Below, piece after piece: positions 43,141-54,824 of a DNA stretch of 64,000 nt; the first letter of the stretch is position 1; each line of letters begins with the position of its first letter. Source of the stretch: Actinospineispora acaciae DSM 45401 (GTDB taxonomy: Bacteria; Actinomycetota; Actinomycetes; Mycobacteriales; Pseudonocardiaceae); contig NZ_JIAI01000009.1 of the NCBI RefSeq assembly GCF_000620785.1, positions 248,001-312,000 of the forward strand, read 5' to 3'. A program made the translations under genes and the position numbers. The notes beneath the pieces are model-generated. The model did no database searches. It saw nothing but the letters and a program-made list of their open reading frames with translations, and had not been told where the DNA came from.

Positions 43141-44406
43141 ATGTCCGGAAGCGCGCTGCTCGCGGCGTACGGTGAGGCCATCGAGGCGATGGTCCGCGTT
43201 CGCGCGCTGGTGGCGGTCGCTGACGGATCTGAGTTGATCGAGGCGCTGAAGTTGGGTGCCAGGCTGCAGCGGTTGGCTCGTTACGGCGACATCTGCGCTA
43301 TCGCGCGGCTGGACCGTGAGGGCGAGTTCACCGAGCGTGGGGCGGATGCGGCGCCGGCGGTGTCGGACATCCTGCGGGTGCCTCGCCGTGCGTCCGCGCG
43401 GATGGTGGCGGTGGCGCGGGCGGTGTTCCCCACCACTCTGGATGGACATCCCGTTGAGCCGAAACTCCCGGCCACGGCGACCGTGTTGGCCACTGGTGAG
43501 ATCGACGCCCAGCATGCCGATGTGATCGAGCGGCATTTGTCGTCGGAGGCGGCGCGGCGGATCGACCCGGCGCGGTGGGCGGCCGCTGAGGTGCAGTTGG
43601 CGGATTGGGCGCGGTTGTATCGGCCGGATGAGTTGGACAGGATGGCTCGGGAGCTGATCGAGCAGTTGGATCAGGATGGTCCGCCGCCGGGGGATGGTGA
43701 GGATCAGGTCAACGTGTTGCACCTGTCCAAGTCCCGCAACGGTGTGGGTGGGCGGGTCAAGGGCGAGTTGGACTCGGTGACCTTCGAGATGTTCGCTCGG
43801 GCGATCGAGGCTGCCCTCAAGCCTGACGATCAACAGAAGACGTTGGGCGAACGCCAGGCCGACGCGTTGGGCGAGATCTGCGAGAACGCCCTGGACGAAG
43901 GCCGGCTGCCAGTTAAGGGTGGGCAGCGGCCGCACGCGGTGATCAGCATCGGCTACGACACCCTGCTCCACGATGCCAAGGGCGCCACGCTGGATTACGG
44001 CGGCTACATCGGCGCCGGCGACCTCCGACGGTTGCTCTGCGACGCCTGCGTTGTCCCGGTGGTGTTGGGTGGCAACAGCGAAGTCCTCGACGTCGGCCGC
44101 ACACAGCGCACGGCCACCAAGCCGCAGCGTGACGGGCTGGTCGCGCGAGACCGCGGTTGCGCCTACCCGGGCTGTGACGCCAGGGCCTACCGATGCCAGG
44201 TTCACCACGTCGTGCACTGGGCTCATCGCGGCCGCACCGCGATCCATTCGATGGTGTTGCTGTGCGTCACCCATCATCGGATGGTTCACCGCGCCGGCTG
44301 GACCATCCGCATGGTCGACGGGTTCCCCGAGTTCATCCCCCCGAAGTGGCTCGACCACACCCAAACACCCCGCCGGAAACCCCGACCAACCGTGCTCAGG
44401 GTGTAG
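43141..44406 (+). CDS. DUF222 / HNH endonuclease (13E12 repeat family)
   Basis: This 421-residue protein has an N-terminal DUF222 region (from SELIEALKLGARLQRLARYG near residue 28 to about 230). A C-terminal HNH nuclease follows, with AYPGCDARAYRCQVHHVVHW near residue 341 and LLCVTHHRMVHRAGW near 377. The family occurs in many copies in actinobacteria (REP13E12 in mycobacteria) and behaves like a selfish or mobile gene. It begins at ATG 43141 with no strong Shine-Dalgarno sequence; longer versions from 42862 are doubtful. It lies between the 2-MIB cluster and the sugar transporter, with a strong hairpin after it. Confidence 0.9.
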   Translation: MSGSALLAAYGEAIEAMVRVRALVAVADGSELIEALKLGARLQRLARYGDICAIARLDREGEFTERGADAAPAVSDILRVPRRASARMVAVARAVFPTTLDGHPVEPKLPATATVLATGEIDAQHADVIERHLSSEAARRIDPARWAAAEVQLADWARLYRPDELDRMARELIEQLDQDGPPPGDGEDQVNVLHLSKSRNGVGGRVKGELDSVTFEMFARAIEAALKPDDQQKTLGERQADALGEICENALDEGRLPVKGGQRPHAVISIGYDTLLHDAKGATLDYGGYIGAGDLRRLLCDACVVPVVLGGNSEVLDVGRTQRTATKPQRDGLVARDRGCAYPGCDARAYRCQVHHVVHWAHRGRTAIHSMVLLCVTHHRMVHRAGWTIRMVDGFPEFIPPKWLDHTQTPRRKPRPTVLRV

Positions 44407-44420
44407 GCCGTCCGCCGGCG

Positions 44421-44459
44421 CCCGGTACTTCGCGGCCCCCTCGACCGCGAAGTACCGGG
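44421..44459. terminator. Strong bidirectional terminator-like hairpin
   Basis: CCCGGTACTTCGCGG and CCGCGAAGTACCGGG form a perfect 15-bp stem with a 9-nt loop between the convergent HNH and substrate-binding-protein genes. Confidence 0.7.
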
Positions 44460-44475
44460 AGCGCGTCCGTCCAGG

Positions 44476-45492
44476 TCAGCCCTTGTTCAGCTCGGAGTAG
44501 ACCTGGTCGGCGTTGTCCTTGGTGACGAGCTTGGTGGACAGCGTCTGGGTCTTGGGCAGCTGCTTGCAGTCGATCAAGATCTGCTTGGCGGCGTCGATGG
44601 CCTCCTTGCCGCCGGTCGGGTAGAGCAGGGTGGCGGACAGGCGGCCGGCGGAGACCGCCTTGAGGCCGCCGGACTCGATGGGCAGGCCGTCGATGCCGGT
44701 GATGACCAGGTCGGTCTTGCCGGCGTTCTGGGCGGCGATGCGGGCGCCCTCGGCCATCGGGTCGTTCTCGGAGTAGATGGCCTGGATGTCGGGGTGGGCC
44801 TTGAGCATGGCGTCGGCCTGGGCCTGGCCCTTGTCGCGCAGCCAGTCGCCGTCGGCGGTGGCCACGACCTCGATCTTGGAGCCCTTGATGCCCTCGTTGA
44901 AGCCGTCGCTGCGCTCCTTGGCGGGGGTGGAGCCGGCCAGGCCCTTGAGCACGCCGATCTTGCCGCCGTTCGGGAGCAGGGTCTTGGCGAAGTACTGGCC
45001 GGCCTGCTTGCCGATGTCGACGTTGTCGGCGCCGATCCAGGTGGTGTAGGCGGTGCCGTCGACCTTGCGGTCCAGGACCAGGACGGGGATGCCCTTGTCG
45101 TAGGCGCGCTTGACGGGGGCGGTGAGCGGGGTGGCCTCGTTCGGGCTGATGATCAGCAGGTCGATCTGCTGGGCCAGGAAGGTATCGACCTGTTCGACCT
45201 GCTTGGAGTTGTCCTGGGCGGCGTCGGCGAAGTTCACCGTGAACTGGGGGACGGTGGCGGCGGCCTTGCGGATGTCGTCGTCCATGCGCTGGCGGTACGG
45301 CTCGGCGACGTTGGCCTGGCTCATGCCGATGGTGTACTTGCCGTTCGGGCCGCACTTCGCCGGGGTGGCGGCCTGGCCACCGGGGGGTTTCGGGGCGTTC
45401 TCGCTGGTGGTACCGCATGCGGTGAGGGCGGCCAGCGCGCAGGCCAGCAGTGCGGCGGCCAGGGTGCGGCCGCCGGATGACTTCGTCGTCAT
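44476..45492 (-). CDS. Sugar ABC transporter substrate-binding lipoprotein
   Basis: This 338-residue protein has a Sec signal and lipobox (AALTACG with Cys26), so it is lipid-anchored outside the cytoplasmic membrane. The mature part is of the RbsB type: YTIGMSQANVAEPYRQRMDD near 53, QIDLLIISPNEATPLTAPVK near 109 and AIYSENDPMAEGARIAAQNA near 238. It is the third gene of the ABC operon (ATPase, permease, binding protein), 18 bp after the permease. The ligand is likely the pentose, hexose or polyol handled by the isomerase and kinase upstream, given the shared operator. Confidence 0.92.
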   Translation of the reverse strand: MTTKSSGGRTLAAALLACALAALTACGTTSENAPKPPGGQAATPAKCGPNGKYTIGMSQANVAEPYRQRMDDDIRKAAATVPQFTVNFADAAQDNSKQVEQVDTFLAQQIDLLIISPNEATPLTAPVKRAYDKGIPVLVLDRKVDGTAYTTWIGADNVDIGKQAGQYFAKTLLPNGGKIGVLKGLAGSTPAKERSDGFNEGIKGSKIEVVATADGDWLRDKGQAQADAMLKAHPDIQAIYSENDPMAEGARIAAQNAGKTDLVITGIDGLPIESGGLKAVSAGRLSATLLYPTGGKEAIDAAKQILIDCKQLPKTQTLSTKLVTKDNADQVYSELNKG

Positions 45493-45510
45493 TCGCCGAA
45501 TCCTTTCTTG

Positions 45511-46590
45511 TTAGGAGCCCATGGAGGCGGGCCGGAGCCGCTGGAGACCCGCGGCGAGGACGATCACGCATCCGATGATCAGTAGCTGGATGTTCGAGTC
45601 GATGTTGTTCAGGGCCAGGATGTTGCGCAGGACGCCGACCAGGAGCGCGCCGGCGACGGTGCCGACCACCGAGCCTCGGCCGCCCATCAGGCTGGTGCCG
45701 CCGATCACCACGGCGGCGATCGCGTCCAGCTCGTACATGGCACCGTCGTTCGGGCCGCCGAAGTTGAGCTGGCCGGCGTGCACGATCCCGGCCAGCGCGG
45801 CGAGCAGGCCGCAGATCCCGAAGACGATGACCTTGACGCGGGTGACCGGGACGCCGGACAGGCGCGCGGCCTTCTCGTTGCCGCCGATCGCGTAGACGTG
45901 CCGGGAGAACGCGCTGACCCGCAGCAGCACGATGGCCAGCGCCGCGACCACTATGAAGATCAGCGCGGGGATCGGGACCAGGCCGTCGAAGGTTCGCTCG
46001 CCGAGCAGGGAGAACACCACGGGGGCCTGTTCGGGGCCGTCGCCGTAGGTGATCGAGATGCCCTGGCCGCCGGACCAGATCCTGGCCAGGCCTCGGGCGA
46101 TCTGCATGCCGGCGAGGGTCACGATGAACGCCTGGATGCCGAACCGCGCGACCGCGAAGCCCTGCAGCAGGCCGAAGCCCAAGCCGATGGCCAGCACCAC
46201 CAGGACGGCGGCGGCCACCCCGTAGTCGTTCTCCACCAGCAGGATCGCGGCGCCCACGCTGGCCAGGCCGAGCACCGAGCCGACCGAGAGGTCGATCCCG
46301 CCGATCAGGATCACCAGCGTCATGCCGACGGCCAGGATGCCGATCTCGGAGATCGACCGCACCACGTTGAACAGGTTCTGCGAGTTCAGGAACAGCAGCT
46401 CGCCGTTCTTGGTGGGGGAGAACGCCACCGCCGCGAGGAACACCAGCACCAGGCCGAACAGGCTCTGGAACTTGAACAGCGAGGCCGCGATCGTCGCGCC
46501 CCTGCTCGGGCCGGCGGTGGGCGCGGCCGGAGCGGTTTGGGTGCCGGGCTCGGTGGGCTGGGCGGTCTCGGTCTTCGTGTCGTCGCTCAT
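45511..46590 (-). CDS. Sugar ABC transporter permease (RbsC-like)
   Basis: This 359-residue membrane protein has 8-10 TM segments after a hydrophilic N-terminal tail. It contains GMTLVILIGGIDLSVGSVLG near residue 94, the EAA-type VIGGTSLMGGRGSVVGTVAG near 302, and ATP-binding contact loops typical of RbsC. The ATG at 46590 overlaps the ATPase stop by 4 bp. It forms the channel with the fused-ATPase subunit and the binding protein. Confidence 0.92.
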   Translation of the reverse strand: MSDDTKTETAQPTEPGTQTAPAAPTAGPSRGATIAASLFKFQSLFGLVLVFLAAVAFSPTKNGELLFLNSQNLFNVVRSISEIGILAVGMTLVILIGGIDLSVGSVLGLASVGAAILLVENDYGVAAAVLVVLAIGLGFGLLQGFAVARFGIQAFIVTLAGMQIARGLARIWSGGQGISITYGDGPEQAPVVFSLLGERTFDGLVPIPALIFIVVAALAIVLLRVSAFSRHVYAIGGNEKAARLSGVPVTRVKVIVFGICGLLAALAGIVHAGQLNFGGPNDGAMYELDAIAAVVIGGTSLMGGRGSVVGTVAGALLVGVLRNILALNNIDSNIQLLIIGCVIVLAAGLQRLRPASMGS

Positions 46591-48200
46591 GGCGTTTCCC
46601 CCGTGGCCAGCTCCGGTTGGCTGGCCGCGCTGTCGGTTCCGTTGGCGCCGTTGTTCATGGTGGCCGCGAGCAGCTCGGCCTCGGTGACCTCGGCGGTGTT
46701 CAGCTCGGCGACGTTCCGGCCGCCGCTGAGGACGATCACCCGGTCGCACACGCCGATCAGCTCGGCCGGCTCGGAGGAGGCGAGCAGCACGCCCACGCCC
46801 TGCGCGGCGGCCTGGCCGAGCAGCCGGTAGATCTCGGCCTTCGCGCCCACGTCCACGCCACGGGTCGGCTCGTCGAGCAGCAGCAGCGCGGGCTCGGTGA
46901 GCAGGTTGCGGCCGAGCACCACCTTCTGCTGGTTGCCGCCGGACAGCGAGCCGACCGGGCTGGTCAGGGACGCGAGCTTGACCCCGAGCCGCTCGACGGT
47001 GCTCCGGGTGACGCTGCGCTCGGTCGCCCTGGACACGGTGCCCAGCCTGGCGATGCGCTCGACCACGGAGAGCACGGTGTTGGCCAGCACGGAGTGCTCC
47101 AGCGCCAGGCCGGCGATCCGGCGGTCCTCGGGCACGAACGCGATCCCGAGCTTGATCGCCTGGCGCGGGCTCCTGGGGCGGATGGGCTTGCCGTCCAGCA
47201 GCACGCGGCCGTCCCAGTGCCCCTTCGAGCCGACCCCGAACAGGGTTTCCAGCAGCTCGGTCCGGCCGGCGCCGAGCAGCCCGGCCAGGCCGACGATCTC
47301 GCCCCGGCGCACCCGCAGGCTGATCCCGGCCGGGTCGCGGCGTCCCGAGCGGGGCTGTCGCAGCCGCAGCGCGAGGTTCTCCACCCGCAACAGCTCGCCG
47401 TGCGCGGACGCCGGCTCCTCCGCGTCGTCCGAGCCGGCGCGGAACATCAGGTGCAGCGGCCGGCCGACCATCGCCTCGGAGGCCTCGGTGGCGGTCATCG
47501 CGCGGGCGTCGAACTCGGCCACCACCGAGCCGTTGCGCAGCACGGTCGCCCGGTCGGCGACGCGGCCGATCTCGTCCATCCGGTGCGAGATGTAGACGAT
47601 GCTGGTGCCGGCCCTGCGCAGCTCGGCGATCACCCCGAACAGCTGCTCGACCTCGTGCGTGGACAACGCCGAGGTGGGCTCGTCCATGATCAGGATACGG
47701 GCGTCCAGGGAGAGCGCCTTGGCGATGGTCACGAGCTGTTGCTCGCCGGTGCGCAGCTGCTCGACGGGCCGGCGGGGGTCGAGCGTGACGCCGGTGCGGG
47801 TGAGCAGCCGCGCGGTGTCGGAGACCATCCGCGCCATGTCCACGGTGCCCAGCCGGGTGCGCGGCTCGCGGCCGAGGTAGACGTTCTCCGCGATGGACAG
47901 CGCCGGCACCAGGTCCAGCTCCTGGTGGATCATCGCGATGCCGGCGCGCTGGGCGTCCGAGGGGCTGGTCAGGTGCACCGGCCGGCCGTCGATCCGGATC
48001 TCGCCCCGGTACCCGCCGACCTCGCCGGAGAGGATCTTCATCAGGGTGGACTTGCCCGCGCCGTTCTCGCCGAGCAGCGCGTGCACCTCACCCGGCCGCA
48101 GGCTGAAGTCGACCTCCCGGACGGCCCGGACGCCGCCGAAAGACTTGCTCACGCCGACCATGTCCGCCATGGTTCTGGGTGCGCCGAGCTTGCCGTCCAT
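46587..48200 (-). CDS. Sugar ABC transporter ATP-binding protein (two NBDs, RbsA-like)
   Basis: A 537-residue double ATPase. NBD1 has Walker A LLGENGAGKSTLMKIL near residue 43, signature LRTGEQQLVTIAKAL and Walker B ILIMDEPTSAL. NBD2 has the usual degenerate GLLGAGRTELLE with signature LSGGNQQKVVLGRNL and LLLLDEPTRGVD. This is the carbohydrate uptake (CUT2) ATPase. The ATG at 48200 follows GAGGTGTG; a GTG one codon upstream is also in frame. It heads the transporter operon, 73 bp from the operator at 48273. Confidence 0.93.
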   Translation of the reverse strand: MDGKLGAPRTMADMVGVSKSFGGVRAVREVDFSLRPGEVHALLGENGAGKSTLMKILSGEVGGYRGEIRIDGRPVHLTSPSDAQRAGIAMIHQELDLVPALSIAENVYLGREPRTRLGTVDMARMVSDTARLLTRTGVTLDPRRPVEQLRTGEQQLVTIAKALSLDARILIMDEPTSALSTHEVEQLFGVIAELRRAGTSIVYISHRMDEIGRVADRATVLRNGSVVAEFDARAMTATEASEAMVGRPLHLMFRAGSDDAEEPASAHGELLRVENLALRLRQPRSGRRDPAGISLRVRRGEIVGLAGLLGAGRTELLETLFGVGSKGHWDGRVLLDGKPIRPRSPRQAIKLGIAFVPEDRRIAGLALEHSVLANTVLSVVERIARLGTVSRATERSVTRSTVERLGVKLASLTSPVGSLSGGNQQKVVLGRNLLTEPALLLLDEPTRGVDVGAKAEIYRLLGQAAAQGVGVLLASSEPAELIGVCDRVIVLSGGRNVAELNTAEVTEAELLAATMNNGANGTDSAASQPELATGETP

Positions 48201-48272
48201 CACACCTCGCGCCGTTGCTCGTCCGTGCGCCCGTTGCCCGTGAGCGACCCACCGTAGCGGCTGGGCGCCCGG

Positions 48273-48290
48273 CGAGAAAACGATTACTCG
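48273..48290. promoter_or_regulatory. Putative LacI operator of the sugar transporter
   Basis: CGAGAAAACGATTACTCG is an imperfect palindrome (7 of 9 pairs) whose right half CGATTACTCG matches the operator near the LacI gene. It is placed upstream of the ABC ATPase, linking transporter and catabolic genes. Confidence 0.65.
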
Positions 48291-48368
48291 CCGGAAAGCT
48301 AGAGCCCTCCGCCCGGGGTGTCAAGACCAGCGCGGCCGCGCTCTTTCTGGCGCTGGCACACCGACTTC

Positions 48369-48406
48369 GTACCTCGCACACGCGCTGCAGCAGGTGTGCG
48401 GGACAC
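48369..48406. terminator. Dispersed terminator-like hairpin, copy 2
   Basis: GTACCTCGCACAC and GTGTGCGGGACAC pair imperfectly (7 bp perfect core) around a 12-nt loop, downstream of treY. Sequence and loop length resemble the element at 31128-31165, including a following GAAC-GGGTGT. Confidence 0.5.
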
Positions 48407-48456
48407 GAACGGGGTGTGCGAGCGAGATGGCCGGCGGTGGCGGGCGGGGGTGGGGG

Positions 48457-50807
48457 TTAGGCGGGGCGGACGAGGAGGGCTACGGGGTAGTGGGTGAGGA
48501 GGTCGGCTAGGTGGGGGGTCGCGCTGGGTACGGGTTGGCCGGTGATGACGTCGGTCCAGTCGTCGGCGCCGGCGGGGAGGGCGAGCGTGGTGTCGGACCA
48601 GCCGCCTCGGGCGGTCAGGGTCAGGGGGAGTCGGGTGGCCACGGCGACCAGGCCGGGGTCGCGGGCGAACGCGAGCGCGTGCGCGGCGGCGGGGCCGTCG
48701 GCGGTGAGCGGGCGGTAGCCGCCGAACAGCTCGGGGCGGTAGCGACGCAGGCGCAGGGCGGCCGATGTGACCAGGAGCTTTGACGCGCCACTCGGGTCGT
48801 CCAGCGGGGGCAGCCAGTGCTCGTCGAGGCGGGCCAGCAGGGCGCGGCGGGCGGCGAAGTCCACCGGGCGGCGGTTGTCCGGGTCGACCAGGGAGTATTC
48901 GAACAGCTCGGTGCCCTGGTAGACGTCCGGTATGCCGGGGCCGGCGAGCTGGAGCAACTTCTGGCCCAGGGAGTTGGAGCGGCCGGCGGGGGCGATGCGG
49001 GCGACGAACTCCTCGACGGAGGCGGTCACGGCGGGATCGGAGAGCACGGACTCCGGCCAGCGCGCGATCGCCTCGTCCACCTCGGGCACCGGGTCGGTGT
49101 GGCTGGTGACGAGCTTGGCCTCCTTGGCGGCCTTGAGCAGGTACGCGGACAACCGGTCGGCGGGGATCGGCCACGCCCCGACCAGGCACTGCCAGGCCAG
49201 CAGCTCCAGCGACCGGTCCGGCAGCGGGTGCGCGGCGGCCCACCCGCGCATCGCGTCCGCCCATTCCGAAGGGATCTCGGCCAGCACCGCCAGCCGGGCC
49301 CGGACGTCCTCGGAACGCTTGGTGTCGTGGGTGGACAGCGTGGTCATGCCGGCCGGCGTGCCGGCATCCCGAGCGGCGGCCGCCGCGTGGAACTCGGCCA
49401 CCGAGACGCCGAACCGGGACGGCTCGCCGCCCACCTCGTTCAGCGCCACGAACCGGTTCCAGCGGTAGAAGGCGGTGTCCTCGACGCCCTTCGCGGTGAC
49501 CATCCCGGAGGTCTGCTGCACGCGCCGCGCCAGCTCACCGCCCGGCTCGGCGAGCATCCGGCGGTGGACCAGCTCGAACGCCTCGGTCAGGTCCGGGCGG
49601 TTGCACCGGGCCACGGACACCGCGACGTCCAGCGCCTCGCGCCGTTCCGGCAGGTAGGAGCGGTACACCGGGAAGGACGAGAGCAGCTCGGCGGTCGCGT
49701 CGGTGGCCTTCGCCGGGTCCAGCTCGGGCAGCAGCGCGGCGATCCGGCGGACCTCGGCGGCCAGGATCGTGTCGGCCACCTCCCGGCGCGCCCGGCGTTC
49801 CGCGACATGCGCGGCCAGCCGCTCGCCGGTGTGCTCGGCGGCGAACTGGGTGAGCAGCCCGGCGCCGGACGGGTCCACGAACACCCCGCACAGCTCGCGC
49901 AGCGCCTCGTACCCGGTGGTGCCGTCCACCGGCCAGGACGCCGGCAGCGTCTCGCCCACGCCGAGCACCTTCTCCACCAGCAGCCAGCGCCGGGGCCCGA
50001 TCGCCGCGCGCAGCCGCCGCAGGTAGGCGCCCGGGTCGGCCAGCCCGTCCGGGTGGTCCACCCGCAGCCCGTCCACCTCGCCGGCCGCCACCCAGCGCAG
50101 CACCTCGCCGTGCACGGCGGCGAACACCGTCGGATCCTCGATGCGAACCGCGGCCAGCCCGGACACGTCGAAGAACCGCCGGTAGGTCAGCTCGGCCGCG
50201 CCGCGCCGCCAGTGCACCAGCCGGTAGTGCTGCCGCTCGTGCACCTCCCGCGCGGTGCCGGAGTCCGCGCTCCCCACCGCCACCGGGAACAAATGCTCGT
50301 AGTAGCGCAGCCCGGGGTAGCCGTTCTCGTCGCGGACCAGCTCCAGCCGGTCCAGCTCGGAGTCGTCGCCCGAGCCCAGCACCGGCAGCAAGAGCGCGCC
50401 GGCGTCCCAGTCGATGTCGAAGTACCGCGCGTACTCCGACTCACGGCCGCGCACCAGCACGTCCGACCACCACGGGTTCGCCGTCGGCACCGCGACCCCG
50501 ACGTGGTTGGGCACGATGTCCACCACCAGCCCGAGCCCCGCCGAACGCAGCGCCGCCACCATCGCGCGCCGGCCCTCCTCGCCGCCGCGCTCGGCGGACA
50601 CCCTGGTCGGGTCCACCACGTCGTAGCCGTGGTTCGAGCCGGGCGCGGACTCCAGCATCGGCGAGGCGTACAGCGCCCCCGCGCCCAGGTCGGCCAGGTA
50701 GTCCGTCAGAGCGGCGGCGTCGGCGAAGGTCTGGCCGGCGTTGAGCTGCAACCGGTAGGTAGAGGTGGCGGGGGCGGTGGTGGAAGAAACAGTCGGAGCC
50801 ACCGCGA

Positions 50808-50811
<4 letters not shown>
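48457..50811 (-). CDS. treY: Malto-oligosyltrehalose synthase
   Basis: A 784-residue GH13 enzyme that converts the reducing end of maltooligosaccharides to a trehalose unit, upstream of TreZ. It begins near ATSTYRLQLNAGQTF, has the barrel motif LGLVVDIVPNHVGVAV, the nucleophile in GLRVDHPDGLADP near residue 245, the acid in WLLVEKVLG and STHDTKRSEDVRARL near 487. The GTG at 50811 overlaps the glgX stop by 4 bp (GTGA), so glgX and treY are coupled. Length is normal. treZ lies 20 kb away. Confidence 0.92.
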
Positions 50812-52967
<2,156 letters not shown>

Positions 52968-53128
52968 TACTCGGTTCTCCCTGCCTTCTACTTGACAACC
53001 GGGGGCGGTCCGGTTTGGGGCTACAGGTTATCGGTGTGACGTTCCGACGTCGGGCGGACGCGCTCTGTGTCGTCGAGGTGGGCGTTAGCATCCCCGGAAA
53101 GAGCGGCACACCGGGGAGGAAGGTCGCG

Positions 53129-53554
53129 ATGGCGACGCTGTTCACCAAGATTATCGAGGGCGAGCTGCCCGGGCGGTTCGTCTGGAGCGACGAGCTGGCC
53201 GTCGGGTTCCTTTCCATCAACCCGTTGGGGCCCGGGCACACGCTGGTCGTGCCGCGCGCCGAGGTCGACCAGTGGGTGGACGCCGACGACGAGCTGCTCG
53301 GCCACCTGCACCGGGTCAGCCACCGCGTCGCCGAGGCGGTCCGCGCGGTGTGGCAGCCGCCCAGGGTGGCGATGATCATCGCGGGCTTCGAGGTGCCGCA
53401 CCTGCACCTGCACGTCTACCCGGCCTGGAAGCTGGACGACTTCGACTTCCGCAACGCCGCGAGCGACCCCGACCCGGCCGAGCTGGACCGGCACGCGGAC
53501 TCGCTGCGCACGGCCCTGCGCGAGGCCGGACATACCGCTCATGTTCCTTCCTGA
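53129..53554 (+). CDS. HIT-family nucleotide-binding protein
   Basis: A 141-residue histidine-triad protein with IIEGELPGRFVWSDELAVGF near residue 8 and the HxHxHxx site VPHLHLHVYPAW near 92, which hydrolyses nucleoside phosphoramidates or dinucleotides. The ATG at 53129 has GGGAGGAAGG upstream, and longer in-frame extensions are ignored for that reason. It is divergent from glgX and 11 bp before the phosphatase gene, so these two may be co-transcribed. Confidence 0.9.
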   Translation: MATLFTKIIEGELPGRFVWSDELAVGFLSINPLGPGHTLVVPRAEVDQWVDADDELLGHLHRVSHRVAEAVRAVWQPPRVAMIIAGFEVPHLHLHVYPAWKLDDFDFRNAASDPDPAELDRHADSLRTALREAGHTAHVPS

Positions 53555-53565
53555 GTCGGGCTGAC

Positions 53566-54204
53566 ATGCGGTTGATACTGGTCCGGCATGCGCTGCCGCA
53601 CCGGGGTGAGGCCGGTGACGGGAACGGCGTGGCCGACCCGGGACTGACCGAGCTGGGTCGCCGGCAGGCGGACCGGGTGGCCGAGGCGCTGGCCGGCCAG
53701 CCGGTCGCGGCGATCTACACCAGTCCGCAGCGGCGGGCTCGGGAGACGGCGGCGCCGCTGGCCGGGGCGTTGGGTATGGCGGTCACCGTGGCCGAGGGGT
53801 TGGCCGAGTACGACGCGGGGGACCGGCACTACATCCCGGTGCACCAGATGGCGGAGGCGGATCCGGCGGCCTGGGCGCGGATGCTGGCCGGTCAGCTCCC
53901 GGAGCACGTGGACGTCGAGGCGTTCCGCGCCCGGGTGGACGGGGCGCTCGGCGGGATCGCGGACGCGCACCCCGGCGCGGCCACCGCTGTCTGCTTCGCG
54001 CACGCCGGCACGATCAACGTCTACCTGGCCGCGCTGCTCGGGCTGGCGCGGCCGCTGACGTTCCCGCTGGACTACACCGGGATCACCCGGGTCACCGTGT
54101 CCCGCGCCGGCCGCCGCTCGGTGCGGACGATCAACGAGATCGCGCACGTCGCCGACCTGCTCGACCCGACCACACCCGCCCTACCCGGGGTGCCGGGCAA
54201 GTAG
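53566..54204 (+). CDS. Histidine phosphatase-family protein
   Basis: A 212-residue phosphoglycerate-mutase-like phosphatase. It has LVRHALPHRG at residues 5-14 with the phospho-accepting His, SPQRRARETAAPL near 52, and the second His in VCFAHAGTINVYLAALLG near 144. Such enzymes dephosphorylate small metabolites. The last 24 bp overlap, tail to tail, the TetR gene 3' end. Substrate not identifiable. Confidence 0.9.
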   Translation: MRLILVRHALPHRGEAGDGNGVADPGLTELGRRQADRVAEALAGQPVAAIYTSPQRRARETAAPLAGALGMAVTVAEGLAEYDAGDRHYIPVHQMAEADPAAWARMLAGQLPEHVDVEAFRARVDGALGGIADAHPGAATAVCFAHAGTINVYLAALLGLARPLTFPLDYTGITRVTVSRAGRRSVRTINEIAHVADLLDPTTPALPGVPGK

Positions 54205-54792
54205 GGCGTCCAGCCGGGTGTGGATCGCGCGTTCGGCCAGCCGGTAGGGGGTGTCGTCGTCCTGGAGCAGGGCGGTCGCGTTCGCGGTCTCCAGGAAGGC
54301 GATCAGCTCGAACGCGAGCTGTGCCGGGTCGGTGTCCGGGGCCAGCTCGTTCAGGGCCACGGCGTCGGCGATGGTCTGGCTGACCAGGCCGGTCCAGGCC
54401 CGGCTGGCCTCGGCGAGCGCGTCGCGCACCGGGCCGGGGCGGGCGTCGAACTCGGCCATGGTGGCGAAGAAGAAGCAGCCGCCGGGGAACACCCGGCTCC
54501 GTGAGTAGTCCAGCCAGCGCGCGCACAGCGCCCGGAGCCGTCCGATCCCGGGCGGGGTGCGCAGGGCCGGGGTGATGACGTGCTCCAGGTACACCTCGGT
54601 GGCGATGCGCACGGTGGCCAGCTGGAGCTCCTCCTTCGAGCCGAAGTAGCCGAACAGGCCGCTCTTGCTCAGGCCGAGGGAGGCGGCGAGGCGGCCGAGG
54701 GTCAGGCCGTCCAGCCCGTCGACCGAGGCGAGGTCGGCGGCCCTGCGCAGGATCTCCCGGCGCGCCTGTTCGTTGCGCGGTCGCCCGGCCAC
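54181..54792 (-). CDS. TetR-family transcriptional regulator
   Basis: A 203-residue TetR regulator with HTH in residues 8-55 (LTLGRLAASLGLSKSGLFGY followed by FGSKEEL) and a C-terminal region resembling the TetR_C YjdC/AcrR-like group (VFPGGCFFFATMAEFDARPG near residue 101). It starts with GTG at 54792 behind AAGGAG. Its divergent partner at 54884 has an ACGA-N4-TCGT operator sitting between -35 and -10, so it is the likely repressor of that gene. Confidence 0.9.
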   Translation of the reverse strand: MAGRPRNEQARREILRRAADLASVDGLDGLTLGRLAASLGLSKSGLFGYFGSKEELQLATVRIATEVYLEHVITPALRTPPGIGRLRALCARWLDYSRSRVFPGGCFFFATMAEFDARPGPVRDALAEASRAWTGLVSQTIADAVALNELAPDTDPAQLAFELIAFLETANATALLQDDDTPYRLAERAIHTRLDALLARHPG

Positions 54793-54824
54793 GCCCGCTC
54801 CTTCCGTCCGGTCCGGATATCAGG

